A stretch of 64,000 bases of DNA from CAVTQY01 sp963736975 (lineage in GTDB: Bacteria; Pseudomonadota; Alphaproteobacteria; Acetobacterales; Acetobacteraceae), in assembly GCA_963736975.1 (NCBI GenBank), contig CAVTQY010000001.1, positions 186,001 to 250,000 on the forward strand. The letters are read 5' to 3'. The position numbers and the translations under genes are program-made. How positions within the stretch are numbered: position 1 is the stretch's first letter; each line of letters begins with the position of its first letter. Shown here piece by piece: positions 46,523 through 55,294 of this stretch. The notes under the pieces were generated by a model. The model worked only from the letters and a program-made list of their open reading frames with translations. It had not been told where the DNA came from and made no database searches.

Positions 46523-47505
46523 TGGACATGCTGCCCGCGCGCCCCGGCCGTAACACCGCCGTGCTGCGCGTCGAGGGCCTGCGCGTCGCTTACGACCATC
46601 CGCGTGGCGCCGTCCGCGCGGTGGATGATGTCAGCTTCACGCTGCGTCCGCGTGAACGTTTCGGTCTCGCCGGCGAATCCGGCTCCGGCAAGTCCACAAT
46701 GGCACTCGCCATCCTGCGCATGATCAAGCCGCCCGGGCGCATCGAGGGCGGCGAGGTCTGGCTGGAGGATACGGCGCTGTCGCAGCTCACCGACGATGCG
46801 ATCCGCCGCCTGCGCCTCGCCGGGATCGCGATGGTGCCGCAGGGGTCGATGAACTCGCTCAACCCGGTCGTGCGCATCCGCGACCAGATTGGCGACGCGC
46901 TTGCCGATCACGGGCAGCGCCTCGCCGGCCGCGACCTTGCGGTGCGCGTGCGCTCGCTGCTCGGTCAGGTTGGCCTGCCGCCCGATGTCGCCGACAAATA
47001 TCCGCATGAGCTTTCCGGCGGCATGAAGCAGCGCGCCTGCATCGCCATCGCTATCTGTCTGCAACCCAAGGTGATCATCGCCGACGAACCGACCAGCGCG
47101 CTCGATGTAGTCGTGCAGCGGCAAGTGATGGAAACGCTCGGTCGCGTGCAGGAAGAGCTCGGGGCTGCGGTGATCCTGGTCGGCCACGATATCGGCCTGA
47201 TGGCGCAGTTCGTTGATCGCCTCGGTATCATGTATGCCGGGCGGCTGGTCGAGGTCGCCCCGATCCGCGACATCATCACCGCTCCGCGACATCCTTATAC
47301 GCGCCTGCTGATCGACAGCCTGCCGTCGCTCGAACGGCGCGGCGATTTGCACGGCATTCCCGGCCTCGCGCCGCTGCTGCGCGAGCTGCCGCCTGGCTGC
47401 GCCTTCCATCCGCGCTGTCCGCTGGCCGAGTCCCGTTGCCGCTTGGATAAACCGGCCGTGCGTCCGATGGGACCGGATGCAACCGTCGCCTGCCATCTGG
47501 CATGA
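46522..47505 (+). CDS. ABC transporter ATPase (DppD/OppD type)
   Basis: A 327-residue ATPase with Walker A GESGSGKS, signature LSGGMKQR and Walker B VIIADEPTSALD. The C-terminal oligopeptide-transporter extension with its Cys-rich PPGCAFHPRCPLAESRC can bind a 4Fe-4S cluster in relatives. The ATG at 46522 (MDMLPARPGRN) overlaps the preceding stop. Its end overlaps the second ATPase gene by four bases. Confidence 0.92.
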   Translation: MDMLPARPGRNTAVLRVEGLRVAYDHPRGAVRAVDDVSFTLRPRERFGLAGESGSGKSTMALAILRMIKPPGRIEGGEVWLEDTALSQLTDDAIRRLRLAGIAMVPQGSMNSLNPVVRIRDQIGDALADHGQRLAGRDLAVRVRSLLGQVGLPPDVADKYPHELSGGMKQRACIAIAICLQPKVIIADEPTSALDVVVQRQVMETLGRVQEELGAAVILVGHDIGLMAQFVDRLGIMYAGRLVEVAPIRDIITAPRHPYTRLLIDSLPSLERRGDLHGIPGLAPLLRELPPGCAFHPRCPLAESRCRLDKPAVRPMGPDATVACHLA

Positions 47506-48554
47506 CCGCGCTCGTTGAACTGCGCGATGTGACCAAAAGCTTCGCCAGCGGCACGTTCGGGCGGGAGCGGAAGATCGCGCTCGAGCGGTTCTCTTTCGCG
47601 ATCAACTCCGAGCGCCCCCGCATCACCGCAGTGGTTGGCGAAAGCGGCAGCGGCAAGACGACGCTCGCCCGCCTGCTGCTGGGCCTGATCGAGCCAACCG
47701 AAGGCGAGGTCCTGTATAAGGGCCGCAACCTGCACGCTGTCGGGGCGGCCGGCAGGCGTGCCTTCCGCCATGACGTGCAGGCGATTTTCCAGGACCCGTA
47801 CGAGGTCTATAACCCGTTCTACCGGGTGGATCATGTGCTGACTACGCCGGTGAGGAAGTTTCGCCTGGCACGATCGCGCGCCGATGGTCGTGCATTGATC
47901 GAGGATGCGTTGCGCGCCGTCGGCCTGCGGCCGGAGGAGATCCTCGGCCGCTATCCGCACCAGCTTTCCGGCGGCCAGCGCCAGCGTATCATGGTTGCCC
48001 GCGCGCTGCTGCTGCGCCCGCGGCTGATCATCGCTGACGAGCCGGTGTCGATGGTGGATGCCTCGTTGCGCGCCACCATCCTCGGCAGCCTCAGCAAGCT
48101 GCACGACGAGCTCGGCATCTCAATTCTCTACATCACCCACGATCTTGCCACCGCTTATCAGGTCGCCGACACCATTCTGGTGCTCTATCGCGCCGCGGTG
48201 GCCGAGGCCGGAGACGTGGAGCTAGTGGTGAAATCGCCGCAGCACCCCTACACGCAGTTGCTGATCGGCTCGATTCCCCGGGTTAGCACGGAGCGTGACT
48301 GGGCGACTGAGCCACCGCAAGCGGAGCGGGCTGTCGCGGATACCGGGTGCAAATTTGCCGACCGCTGCCCCGCCGCGATGCCGCAATGCCTTGCAACGAC
48401 GCCGCCGCTATTCCGCACCGCGCCGCAGCGCGCGGCCGCATGTTTCCTGTATCAGAACGCCCCGGCGCTTCCGGCCGGCGAGGTGGCAGCGATACTTGAT
48501 CGGGGGCGGTTCGCCCCCTCCCTCTGCCCCACCCCGCAAGGGGACGGGGGTTGA
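47502..48554 (+). CDS. ABC transporter ATPase (DppF/OppF type)
   Basis: A 350-residue second ATPase of the oligopeptide-type importer. Walker A is GESGSGKT, signature LSGGQRQR and Walker B LIIADEPVSMVD. The Cys-containing C-terminal motif is CKFADRCPAAMPQC. It is the last gene of the operon, 12 bases from the convergent ROK kinase gene. The final 30 residues are Pro/Gly-rich, encoded by C/G-rich simple sequence (48505-48553), and may be an extension caused by intergenic repeat material. Confidence 0.9.
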   Translation: MTALVELRDVTKSFASGTFGRERKIALERFSFAINSERPRITAVVGESGSGKTTLARLLLGLIEPTEGEVLYKGRNLHAVGAAGRRAFRHDVQAIFQDPYEVYNPFYRVDHVLTTPVRKFRLARSRADGRALIEDALRAVGLRPEEILGRYPHQLSGGQRQRIMVARALLLRPRLIIADEPVSMVDASLRATILGSLSKLHDELGISILYITHDLATAYQVADTILVLYRAAVAEAGDVELVVKSPQHPYTQLLIGSIPRVSTERDWATEPPQAERAVADTGCKFADRCPAAMPQCLATTPPLFRTAPQRAAACFLYQNAPALPAGEVAAILDRGRFAPSLCPTPQGDGG

Positions 48555-48566
48555 TGCGCCCAACCG

Positions 48567-49322
48567 TTATGCGAAGGCGGGGTGTTCGGCGAAGAGGTCG
48601 GCCATCCGCTGGTCCCAGAGCCGCACGCCGCCGGTGATGCCGGCTTCATTGGGAACGATCTTTACCTGGTCGGGCAGCGGCGGCTTGATATGCTGGGCGT
48701 TGCCGCCGCCAATATACAGCACGTCGTAGTTCACCAGCGTGCGGATGCAGTCGATCACGGTCCTGATCCGCTTGTTCCAGTGCCGTTTTCCGACCTCCTG
48801 CAGGGCGGCGTTGCCGATATACTGATCATAGGTCTTGTCGGTCTTGATCGGGTGCTGTCCCATTTCCAGGTGCGGCGCCAGCCGGCCGTCGCGAAACAGC
48901 GCGAACCCCATGCCAGTGCCCATTGTCAGCACGCATTCGATGTCGCGCCCATCGATCACGCCGAGTCCTTGGATACTGGCGTCGTTGAGCATGCGGGCGG
49001 GTTTGCCGAGCTGCGTGCCGATCTCATGCGCCAGCGCAAAACCATGCCAGTCTTTGGTGCCGAGATTGGGCGCGGTCATCACGGTCTCGCCGCGGACCAC
49101 GCCGGGGAAGCCGATCGAGATGCGCTCGAAACGTCCCAGCGGCTTAGCGAGCTGCACCAGTGCGGCGACAACGGCGGCCGGCTTGGCTGGTTTGGGTGTT
49201 TCGACGCGCGCCCGTTGCGATGTCATTTCGCCGGCGGGGTCGAGCACGCCGGCTTTGAGATGGCTGCCGCCGATATCGATCGCCAGCGTCAGGGTTGTAC
49301 CATTGGAGCGGGACTTGTTCAT
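48567..49322 (-). CDS. ROK-family sugar kinase (polyphosphate glucokinase-like)
   Basis: A 251-residue ASKHA kinase. AIDIGGSHLKAGVLD is the phosphate loop, LNDASIQGLGV holds the catalytic Asp and LTMGTGMGFALF is a second nucleotide-binding loop. The Cys-rich zinc motif of most ROK repressor-kinases is absent, which together with the compact size resembles polyphosphate/ATP glucokinases. The ATG at 49322 overlaps the stop of the upstream glucosidase gene by four bases. Coupled translation and the likely release of glucose by the glucosidase suggest it phosphorylates that glucose; this is inference. Confidence 0.78.
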   Translation of the reverse strand: MNKSRSNGTTLTLAIDIGGSHLKAGVLDPAGEMTSQRARVETPKPAKPAAVVAALVQLAKPLGRFERISIGFPGVVRGETVMTAPNLGTKDWHGFALAHEIGTQLGKPARMLNDASIQGLGVIDGRDIECVLTMGTGMGFALFRDGRLAPHLEMGQHPIKTDKTYDQYIGNAALQEVGKRHWNKRIRTVIDCIRTLVNYDVLYIGGGNAQHIKPPLPDQVKIVPNEAGITGGVRLWDQRMADLFAEHPAFA

Positions 49323-51493
49323 GCCGGGATCTCCCAGGCTCGCAGGCGGTCGAAGCAGCCTTCTTCGGTGCGGCGCAGGACGGCGTTGCGATCGCCGCGC
49401 AGCACTTCGAACTCGGTTGCTTCGCCTTCGCGCCAGAAGTGGATGTCGAACGAGTGTTTGCCTAGCCTTAAGTCGGTGAACGTCAGGTCGGGCAGCCAGG
49501 GGGGCAAAAGCGGATCGACATATATCTTGCCCTGCGGAGCGTCTGGGACGACGCCCAGGATGGCCTGCAACAGGAAGAAGACCGATCCGGCCGCCCAGGC
49601 CTGCGGGACGTTGGCGCCGACATATTGGACGGGAAAGGTGGTGGGCTCGCGTTTGATCGGCGTATAAAGTTCGGGAAGCTGGTTGAGCAGGAAATGGCTT
49701 CCGGCGTCGCTGATGTCGCGGGCGATGCGCCCAGCCTCGGCGCCGAAACCGTAGCGTTTGAAGCCGATCGCAATGATTGCGTTGTCGTGCGGCCAGACCG
49801 ATCCGGTCTGATAGTTGTATGGGTTGTAGGCGGGGTTGAGTGTGGAGAGCGTGCGGATGCCCCAGCCGCTCCACATATCCGGCGCCATCAGCCGCTCGAC
49901 GACCTTGCCCGCCCGCTCCGGGGGCACGATCCCGGACCACAGGCAATGCCCAGGGTTGGACGCGACGGTGAGGACCTTCTTTTTGTCACCGTCTAGCGCA
50001 TAGGCATAGAAACCGAGTTCGTCGTCCCAGAACGCTTCATTGAACTGTTTGAACAGCCTGGCCGCCTTGTTGCGCAGCTCGGCGGCACGCTCCGGCTTGC
50101 CGAGCGCGGTGTAGACCTGAGCCATGCGCAACCAGGCGTCGTACACATAACCTTGCAACTCGCAGAGCGCCTTTGGCCCCTTCACCAGGGAGCCGTCGGG
50201 ATACATCACGGAATCCCCGGAATCCTTCCAAGCCATGTTCTCGTAGCCCTTCGGCGACCGAGTCTGGTATTCCTGGAAACCATCTCCATCGCGATCGCCG
50301 TAGCGGTCGATCCAGTCGAGACAGCCTTCCGCTGTCTGCAGGTGTTGTTCCAGCAGCGACTGGTCGCCCGTGGCGCGCCAGGCGCCGTGCAGCGTGATCA
50401 GATAGAGCGGTGTGGCATCCGCGGTGCCGTAATAAGGGGTGTGCGGGATCAGCTTGAAATGTGCGAGTTCGCCGTAGCGCATCTCGTGCGGGATCTTGCC
50501 GGGTTCGGCATCGCGGTACGGATCATCTTCCTTGGCCTGCAGCGAGCCTAGGATTTCAAGGGTGCCGCGGGCGAACTGGGGATAGATCAGCAGGTTCTGC
50601 AAGGAGACGATCAGGCTGTCGCGGCCGAACGGTGCAACGAACCAGGGCAGGCCGGCCGCCGGCAGGAACACCATGTGATCGGTGCCCCCCATGGGCAGGC
50701 GGAGGGCAGCCATGTCCTCTACCGCCTGGTGATACAGGCGGTAGAACTCTTCGTTGCTGGTGCGGAGCTTGAGGACGGTTTTCATCCAGTCAGCCAGGGT
50801 CTCGGCGTGATGGGACGTATGGCTGGCGCCGACGCAACTTGTTGGTGCGGCGACGTGTTTCTCGCCTTCAAGAAGGCTGTAGTGCAGGCAGCAATGCCAG
50901 GCCTCGCCGGGGCCGAGGTCGAGCTCGAAGCTGAGTCGTCCGTTGGCATAGACCGCTTTCTGCGGTTGTATTGGTGCGACGACGAGCCCGCGCATGAAGT
51001 CGCCGTTGCGATAGATGTTGCGGAGTTGCTGACGCTCCTCCGACCATTGGGTGGTGATACGGCCGCGGCGCACGATGCGGCCGGACTTCACCTCGAAGAT
51101 ATCCGCAAAGTCGCAGCGCATCGCGATCTCAAGCTGGAAGCTAACACGCTGGCGGCTATCGTTGGTGACGTCGAGATCCTCGTGCATGCCGCCGCTGATC
51201 GAGCGGCCGATGGTCAGGCCGAGAGTGCGTGGGGCGATGGGGCCGTGCTCGGTCGGGATCGTGCGGTTGGTCAGGTAAATGCGCGCGGCATCGTAGGTGA
51301 TCGCTCCGCCATTCAGCAGATCCCAAGGCTCGCCATTGGCGTAGATCGTCCAACTGCTGAGCACGCGTGTATCCATAAAGTATAGTCCGCGGTCGCTGGG
51401 CCAGTCGACCCCGCCATCCGGCTCGGTGATCAGGACCGTCTGCGCGTGATGGATGGAGATCTGCGGCGGCCCGACCTGTACTTTGAACGGCAT
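49319..51493 (-). CDS. amylo-alpha-1,6-glucosidase / glycogen debranching enzyme family
   Basis: A 724-residue protein. Residues about 1-240 match the GDE N-terminal domain (ITEPDGGVDWPSDRGLYFMD). The rest is an (alpha/alpha)6 barrel of the GDE C-terminal type, with LPWFVAPFGRDSLIVSLQNL and YQTGSVWPHDNAIIAIGFKR. The family hydrolyses alpha-1,6 or related alpha-glucosidic links. I chose the ATG at 51493 (MPFKVQVGPP), preceded by AAGGGGGAAG; an upstream in-frame start would add 20 poorly conserved residues. It overlaps the ROK kinase gene. No signal peptide is visible, so it is probably cytoplasmic. No other glycogen genes are nearby. Confidence 0.85.
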   Translation of the reverse strand: MPFKVQVGPPQISIHHAQTVLITEPDGGVDWPSDRGLYFMDTRVLSSWTIYANGEPWDLLNGGAITYDAARIYLTNRTIPTEHGPIAPRTLGLTIGRSISGGMHEDLDVTNDSRQRVSFQLEIAMRCDFADIFEVKSGRIVRRGRITTQWSEERQQLRNIYRNGDFMRGLVVAPIQPQKAVYANGRLSFELDLGPGEAWHCCLHYSLLEGEKHVAAPTSCVGASHTSHHAETLADWMKTVLKLRTSNEEFYRLYHQAVEDMAALRLPMGGTDHMVFLPAAGLPWFVAPFGRDSLIVSLQNLLIYPQFARGTLEILGSLQAKEDDPYRDAEPGKIPHEMRYGELAHFKLIPHTPYYGTADATPLYLITLHGAWRATGDQSLLEQHLQTAEGCLDWIDRYGDRDGDGFQEYQTRSPKGYENMAWKDSGDSVMYPDGSLVKGPKALCELQGYVYDAWLRMAQVYTALGKPERAAELRNKAARLFKQFNEAFWDDELGFYAYALDGDKKKVLTVASNPGHCLWSGIVPPERAGKVVERLMAPDMWSGWGIRTLSTLNPAYNPYNYQTGSVWPHDNAIIAIGFKRYGFGAEAGRIARDISDAGSHFLLNQLPELYTPIKREPTTFPVQYVGANVPQAWAAGSVFFLLQAILGVVPDAPQGKIYVDPLLPPWLPDLTFTDLRLGKHSFDIHFWREGEATEFEVLRGDRNAVLRRTEEGCFDRLRAWEIPA

Positions 51494-51604
51494 GCTTCCC
51501 CCTTGTTCGGCGGGGGCCTGGCACCCGGCGGTCCGCCGCTGTTGATGCGGCACTATGCCCGCTGCTCTCTTATATGTGAAGCGTGCAGCCGGGAGGATGA
51601 TAGC

Positions 51605-52010
51605 ATGGGCCCGATCAAGCTTTGCCTCGCGGTGCTCGCCGGCGGCTGGCTGCTGCCGGGTGTAGCGGGAGCGACGGACGATCGGAAGCCATTCCTCTGC
51701 ACCTATCCGGTCAGCGGAACGTCCTGGACGATCACTATCGATTACGGGCGGCGACGGCGGGCTCGTTCCCTGCGACGATCAACCGGCTTCGCATCACTTG
51801 GCGCGACACGGCGCACGGCGTCATCGCCGATCAGGAGGGTGGTCTCGTCCATTCTGAGCGGCGCGAACGGGGAGACCACCTTCAGGATGAAGAAGGTAGC
51901 TACCACGTTGAGCACGATGATGGAGATCGCGGCGTAGATCTGCAGCAGAAGCCGACAAAAGTTGCAGCTGCAAGCTGCCAGGCATTGTTGCCGCTATCTA
52001 ACTATTTCGG
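51605..52010 (+). pseudogene. small exported protein, multiply frameshifted
   Basis: An ATG at 51605 gives a signal peptide and a start of mature protein (MGPIKLCLAVLAGGWLLP, then FLCTYPVSGTSWTITIDY). Near 51748 the sensible sequence moves to the +1 frame (AATAGSFPATINRLRITWRD, then TAHGVIADQEGG). Near 51860 it returns to the first frame (NGETTFRMKKVATTLSTMME), which meets a TAG at 51935. From there the other frame continues plausibly (DLQQKPTKVAAASCQAL). Three frame changes within 400 bases make a working product unlikely. The family is not recognised and the 3' limit is approximate. The rest of the gap to 52211 shows no gene. Confidence 0.5.
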
Positions 52011-52211
52011 TGAGGGGACCAGCATCGCGAGCACTCCTGCAAGGAGGCGGGGGTCTGCCCGGAAGGCAGGCAAAGCGCATGCCATCGCGCTCGCGGTGCT
52101 TGGAGACAGCGAGGGCGGAGCATTGTTTGCCTAAATGACAGGTAGGAATAGCCGCCGTGATCAGCTTTTTATCGGGTTGGAAAACGCTCGCCGATGATGT
52201 CTCCTCGGCCG

Positions 52212-53540
52212 ATGCGGCGCGTCGGATTGCGGAGCGAGACCGACTGGGAGGGCTGGCGGACCGCCACGCGCACGTTGGTCCTGTCGGGTACCCCGCCGGA
52301 GCAGGTCCGCTGGCATGTCGGCGGACCGGCGGGGAAGTTGCCGGAGGCAAGCGGCAGCTTCGGAGTCTCCCGCGCTTTGGTCTCGCTGGCCTCCCTGGCA
52401 ATTCAGGCCCGCGACAAGGAGCGGTTCGATCTGCTGTACCGGCTGATGTGGCGGGCACAGGGCGGAGAGAAGGTGCTGGAGGAACGCCAGGATGAGGAGG
52501 CGCGGCGGGCGAGGGGGCTCGCTTTGGCGGTGCGCGCGGAGCAGCACCGGATGCGGGCGCAGCTCCGGTATCTGAGCGTCGGCAAAGGCGGGGCGGTGCG
52601 GCATCTCGGTTGGTACGCGCCCGCGCATTACGTGTTGGAGGCGAATGCCCAGCTTCTGGCTCAGCGCTTTGCGGAATTCGCCGTCTCCATCCTGACGCCG
52701 GATGGCTCGGCGCATTGGGATGCCGACGGCGGGTTGCGCTTCGGTCCGGGCGTCGATCCTGCCTCGATGGCGGATGACGCCGGTCTGGGGGCGTACTGGG
52801 CTGCGTATGGCGCGGAGGTGCTGGACCCTGCGCGGCCGGGCAGTTCGGTGCCGGCGGCCGAGCCAATGGGCGATGAGCCGTGGCCGCCGGACCGGTCACC
52901 GCTCGGCCCGGTGGTGATGCCGGTTGGTGCGGACCCCGGGATTGAGGGCGCGGTGCACGAAGCCGCCGATTGTCGCCGCTGCCATTTATGGGAGCCGGCG
53001 ACGCAGACCGTGTTCGGCGAAGGTCCGGCCGGGGCACGGGTGATGTTCATCGGCGAGCAGCCGGGCGACCAGGAAGACGTGATCGGGCGCCCGTTCGTCG
53101 GGCCCGCCGGGATGATGCTGGACCGCGCGATGGCAGAGGCGGGGATCGACCGGCGCGCCGCTTACGTCACGAATGCCGTGAAACATTTTAAGTTCACGCC
53201 ACGCGGCAAGCGCCGGCTGCACCAGACGCCGGAGGCGCCTGAGATCCAGGCCTGCCGATTCTGGCTGGATGTCGAGCGGGTGCGGCTGGCGCCCTCGCTG
53301 GTCGTGCTGCTGGGGGCGACGGCGGCGCGGGCGGTGCTCGGCCGCGCGGTGACGATCAGCCGTGAACGCGGCCGGCCGATCCGGCTGTCGGAGACCGAAA
53401 CGGCGTTCGTGACGGTGCATCCGTCTTTTCTGTTGCGGGTGCCGGACGAGGAGGCGAGGCACCGCGAGTACCGGGCGTTCGTCGAAGACCTGAAGAAGGT
53501 GGCGAAACTCGCGGTTGGCGGATCCCGCAGCTCACCCTGA
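52212..53540 (+). CDS. udgX: DUF4130-UdgX fusion, uracil-DNA crosslinking protein
   Basis: A 442-residue two-domain protein. Residues about 1-195 match DUF4130 (SETDWEGWRTATRTLVLSG, then GWYAPAHYVLEANAQLLA). Residues about 240-440 are a family-4-like uracil-DNA glycosylase of the UdgX type: a Cys pair (CRRCHLW), GEQPGDQEDV, PFVGPAGMMLD, YVTNAVKHFKF and TVHPSFLLR. The R-loop GKRRLHQTP has the His (about residue 337) that in Mycobacterium smegmatis UdgX bonds covalently to uracil-excised DNA. Cys residues compatible with a 4Fe-4S cluster are present. The ATG at 52212 fits the family start. The radical-SAM gene that often precedes such fusions is not adjacent. Confidence 0.88.
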   Translation: MRRVGLRSETDWEGWRTATRTLVLSGTPPEQVRWHVGGPAGKLPEASGSFGVSRALVSLASLAIQARDKERFDLLYRLMWRAQGGEKVLEERQDEEARRARGLALAVRAEQHRMRAQLRYLSVGKGGAVRHLGWYAPAHYVLEANAQLLAQRFAEFAVSILTPDGSAHWDADGGLRFGPGVDPASMADDAGLGAYWAAYGAEVLDPARPGSSVPAAEPMGDEPWPPDRSPLGPVVMPVGADPGIEGAVHEAADCRRCHLWEPATQTVFGEGPAGARVMFIGEQPGDQEDVIGRPFVGPAGMMLDRAMAEAGIDRRAAYVTNAVKHFKFTPRGKRRLHQTPEAPEIQACRFWLDVERVRLAPSLVVLLGATAARAVLGRAVTISRERGRPIRLSETETAFVTVHPSFLLRVPDEEARHREYRAFVEDLKKVAKLAVGGSRSSP

Positions 53541-53545
53541 CCCTT

Positions 53546-53576
53546 TCCGCCCCAACAAATCTCCCCTTGGGGCGGA
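53546..53576. terminator. hairpin between convergent udgX and VOC genes
   Basis: TCCGCCCCAA pairs perfectly with TTGGGGCGGA around an 11-base loop, between two converging genes. The flanks CCCTT and GAGAGGGAAG extend the pairing imperfectly. No T run is seen. It may be a bidirectional terminator or another GC-rich intergenic repeat. Confidence 0.45.
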
Positions 53577-53591
53577 GAGGGAAGTTGGGGT

Positions 53592-53981
53592 TCAGCCGCG
53601 CTGGATCAATTCGATCAGCACGTTTTCAGGGCCGCGCATGAAGGCGATGCGCACGCCGGGACGCACGGTGGTGGGCTCGGTGGTGAACGCCACGCCCTTT
53701 GCTTTCAGCTCGGAGACCGCGCCGTCGATATCGTCCACGGTCAGGCCGATATGTTCGAGGCCGAAATAGGGAGGCTGCGGCGGCGGTGCGGTGTCGAGGG
53801 TCGGGTTGGCGGGCGCAATGAACACCTTCTGCCCGCCGCCCAGGTTCAGGTCGAGCCGCGTTGCGCCGTCGGCCTGCTCGGTGCGGACAATCTCGGCGCG
53901 CAGCATCCGTTCGTACCACTGCGCCGTGGCCTCCGGGTTGGGGCTGCGCAGATGGATGTGTTCCCAGGTATAAGTTGTCAT
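53592..53981 (-). CDS. VOC (glyoxalase/bleomycin-resistance) superfamily protein
   Basis: A 129-residue single-module VOC protein. HIHLRSPNPEATAQWYERML and LEHIGLTVDDIDGAVSELKA are the paired beta-alpha-beta units, and the C-terminal VLIELIQ carries the usual metal-ligand Glu. Putative ligands are His8 or His10, His77 and the Glu near residue 124. Activities in this superfamily range from glyoxalase to dioxygenase, so the reaction is unknown. The ATG at 53981 matches the usual start. It lies 25 bases after the heptose gene cluster, in the same direction. Confidence 0.85.
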   Translation of the reverse strand: MTTYTWEHIHLRSPNPEATAQWYERMLRAEIVRTEQADGATRLDLNLGGGQKVFIAPANPTLDTAPPPQPPYFGLEHIGLTVDDIDGAVSELKAKGVAFTTEPTTVRPGVRIAFMRGPENVLIELIQRG

Positions 53982-54006
53982 CGCGTCCTCCCTCGCGGGG
54001 ATTACC

Positions 54007-55245
54007 TCACTGATCGGGCGGGCTGGCAAGCAAGGCGAGCAGGGGGCGGACGAAGTTGGCGAGGTTGCCGCCGGGGAACAGGAAGCCTCGCATGCCGGCT
54101 GCCTCGGCCGCTTGCAGGTCGCTCGGCTTATCGCCGACCAGCAGGCAGCGAGCTGGGTCGAGCTGCCAGGCGCGCATGAGGTCGAGCAGCATGCCGGCAC
54201 CCGGTTTGCGCCAGTCGCTATGGCGCCGGTAGTCGGGCAGGATGGCCTCCGGGTGATAGGGGCAGTAGCGCGCGTCATCCACCGTCCCGCCGGCCAATTG
54301 CGCCTCGTCTGCCAGCCAGCGAAGCAGGTCCCGCACAGCGCCCTCATTATAAAAGCCGCGGGCCACGCCCGATTGGTTGGTAACGACAAAGACGTGGCAG
54401 CCGGAGGCGGTGGCGAACCGGATCGCCTCGAGCGCGCCTTCGATCCAGTCCCAGCGATCACGCGTACCCACATGGCCGTGGTCCACGTTCAGAACACCGT
54501 CCCGGTCGAGGAAGAGAGCGGGACGGCGCAGGCGTTGGGGCAGCTCGTCGCCGGCCCGGGCGAGATCATCGGGGACGCCGATATCGATGAACCAGCCCTC
54601 CGCGAGGGTGCCGGTCAGCCGGGCGGAGGCGGCGAGGGCGGGCATGACATCGCGCTCCAGCGAGCCGATCGAGGGAGTATGGTCGGCCACGCGCCGGTCG
54701 AACACATACACGCCGGCATTGATGATCCCCGGCGTGCCGGGCGCCGGGCGTTCGTGGAACGCCGTGACCCGGCCGGCTTGCAGCGTGATGACGCCGTAGC
54801 GGGACGCGTCCGGGGTGTGGCGCAGCAGTATGCGCCCGAGCGTGTCCGGCCCATCCGCCGCGGCGTCGTGCAGCAGTTCCGCGATGTTGCAGTCGAACAG
54901 ACTATCGCCGTTGCAGAGCAGGAAGCGCTCGGCAAGCAGCTCGCGCGCATGGTACAGCGCGCCCGCGGTACCTGCTTCGGTTGGCTCGATCGAGAAGCGT
55001 AAGAGAGGGCGCTGCGGGAGGGCTTCGGCGAGCTCGCGCACAGCCTGTTCGAGGACGACCGCGTGGTAGCCGGCCAGCAGCAGGAACTCTTGGATGCCGA
55101 AGCGCTGCATTTCACGCATCAGCCAGAACAGGAATGGCCGACCGCCGATGTCGAGCACCGGCTTGGGCTTGGCCGCGGTGATCGCGCCGAGCCGCGTGCC
55201 CCGCCCGCCGGCCAGGATCACGCATTGGCGGATCGGGGCCGACAT
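54007..55245 (-). CDS. HddC-GmhB fusion: heptose-1-phosphate guanylyltransferase and heptose bisphosphate phosphatase
   Basis: A 412-residue fusion. Residues about 1-232 are a sugar-nucleotidyltransferase (ILAGGRGTRLG, KPKPVLDIGGRPFLFWLM, LLCNGDSLFD, INAGVYVFD). Residues about 235-412 are a HAD phosphatase of the GmhB type (LFLDRDGVLN, VVTNQSGVARGFY, WRKPGAGMLLDLM, LVGDKPSDLQAA). They fit steps four and three of the GDP-D-glycero-alpha-D-manno-heptose pathway. The GmhB zinc loop is half lost: CPYHPE keeps Cys and His, but the usual CxCRKP reads SDWRKP. The ATG at 55245 is preferred to a GTG at 55275. It follows gmhA by 49 bases. Confidence 0.82.
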   Translation of the reverse strand: MSAPIRQCVILAGGRGTRLGAITAAKPKPVLDIGGRPFLFWLMREMQRFGIQEFLLLAGYHAVVLEQAVRELAEALPQRPLLRFSIEPTEAGTAGALYHARELLAERFLLCNGDSLFDCNIAELLHDAAADGPDTLGRILLRHTPDASRYGVITLQAGRVTAFHERPAPGTPGIINAGVYVFDRRVADHTPSIGSLERDVMPALAASARLTGTLAEGWFIDIGVPDDLARAGDELPQRLRRPALFLDRDGVLNVDHGHVGTRDRWDWIEGALEAIRFATASGCHVFVVTNQSGVARGFYNEGAVRDLLRWLADEAQLAGGTVDDARYCPYHPEAILPDYRRHSDWRKPGAGMLLDLMRAWQLDPARCLLVGDKPSDLQAAEAAGMRGFLFPGGNLANFVRPLLALLASPPDQ

Positions 55246-55294
55246 TGGACCCTTTGTTTTGAGAGCGTGATTCACGCTTTCCGACGTGTCCGCC

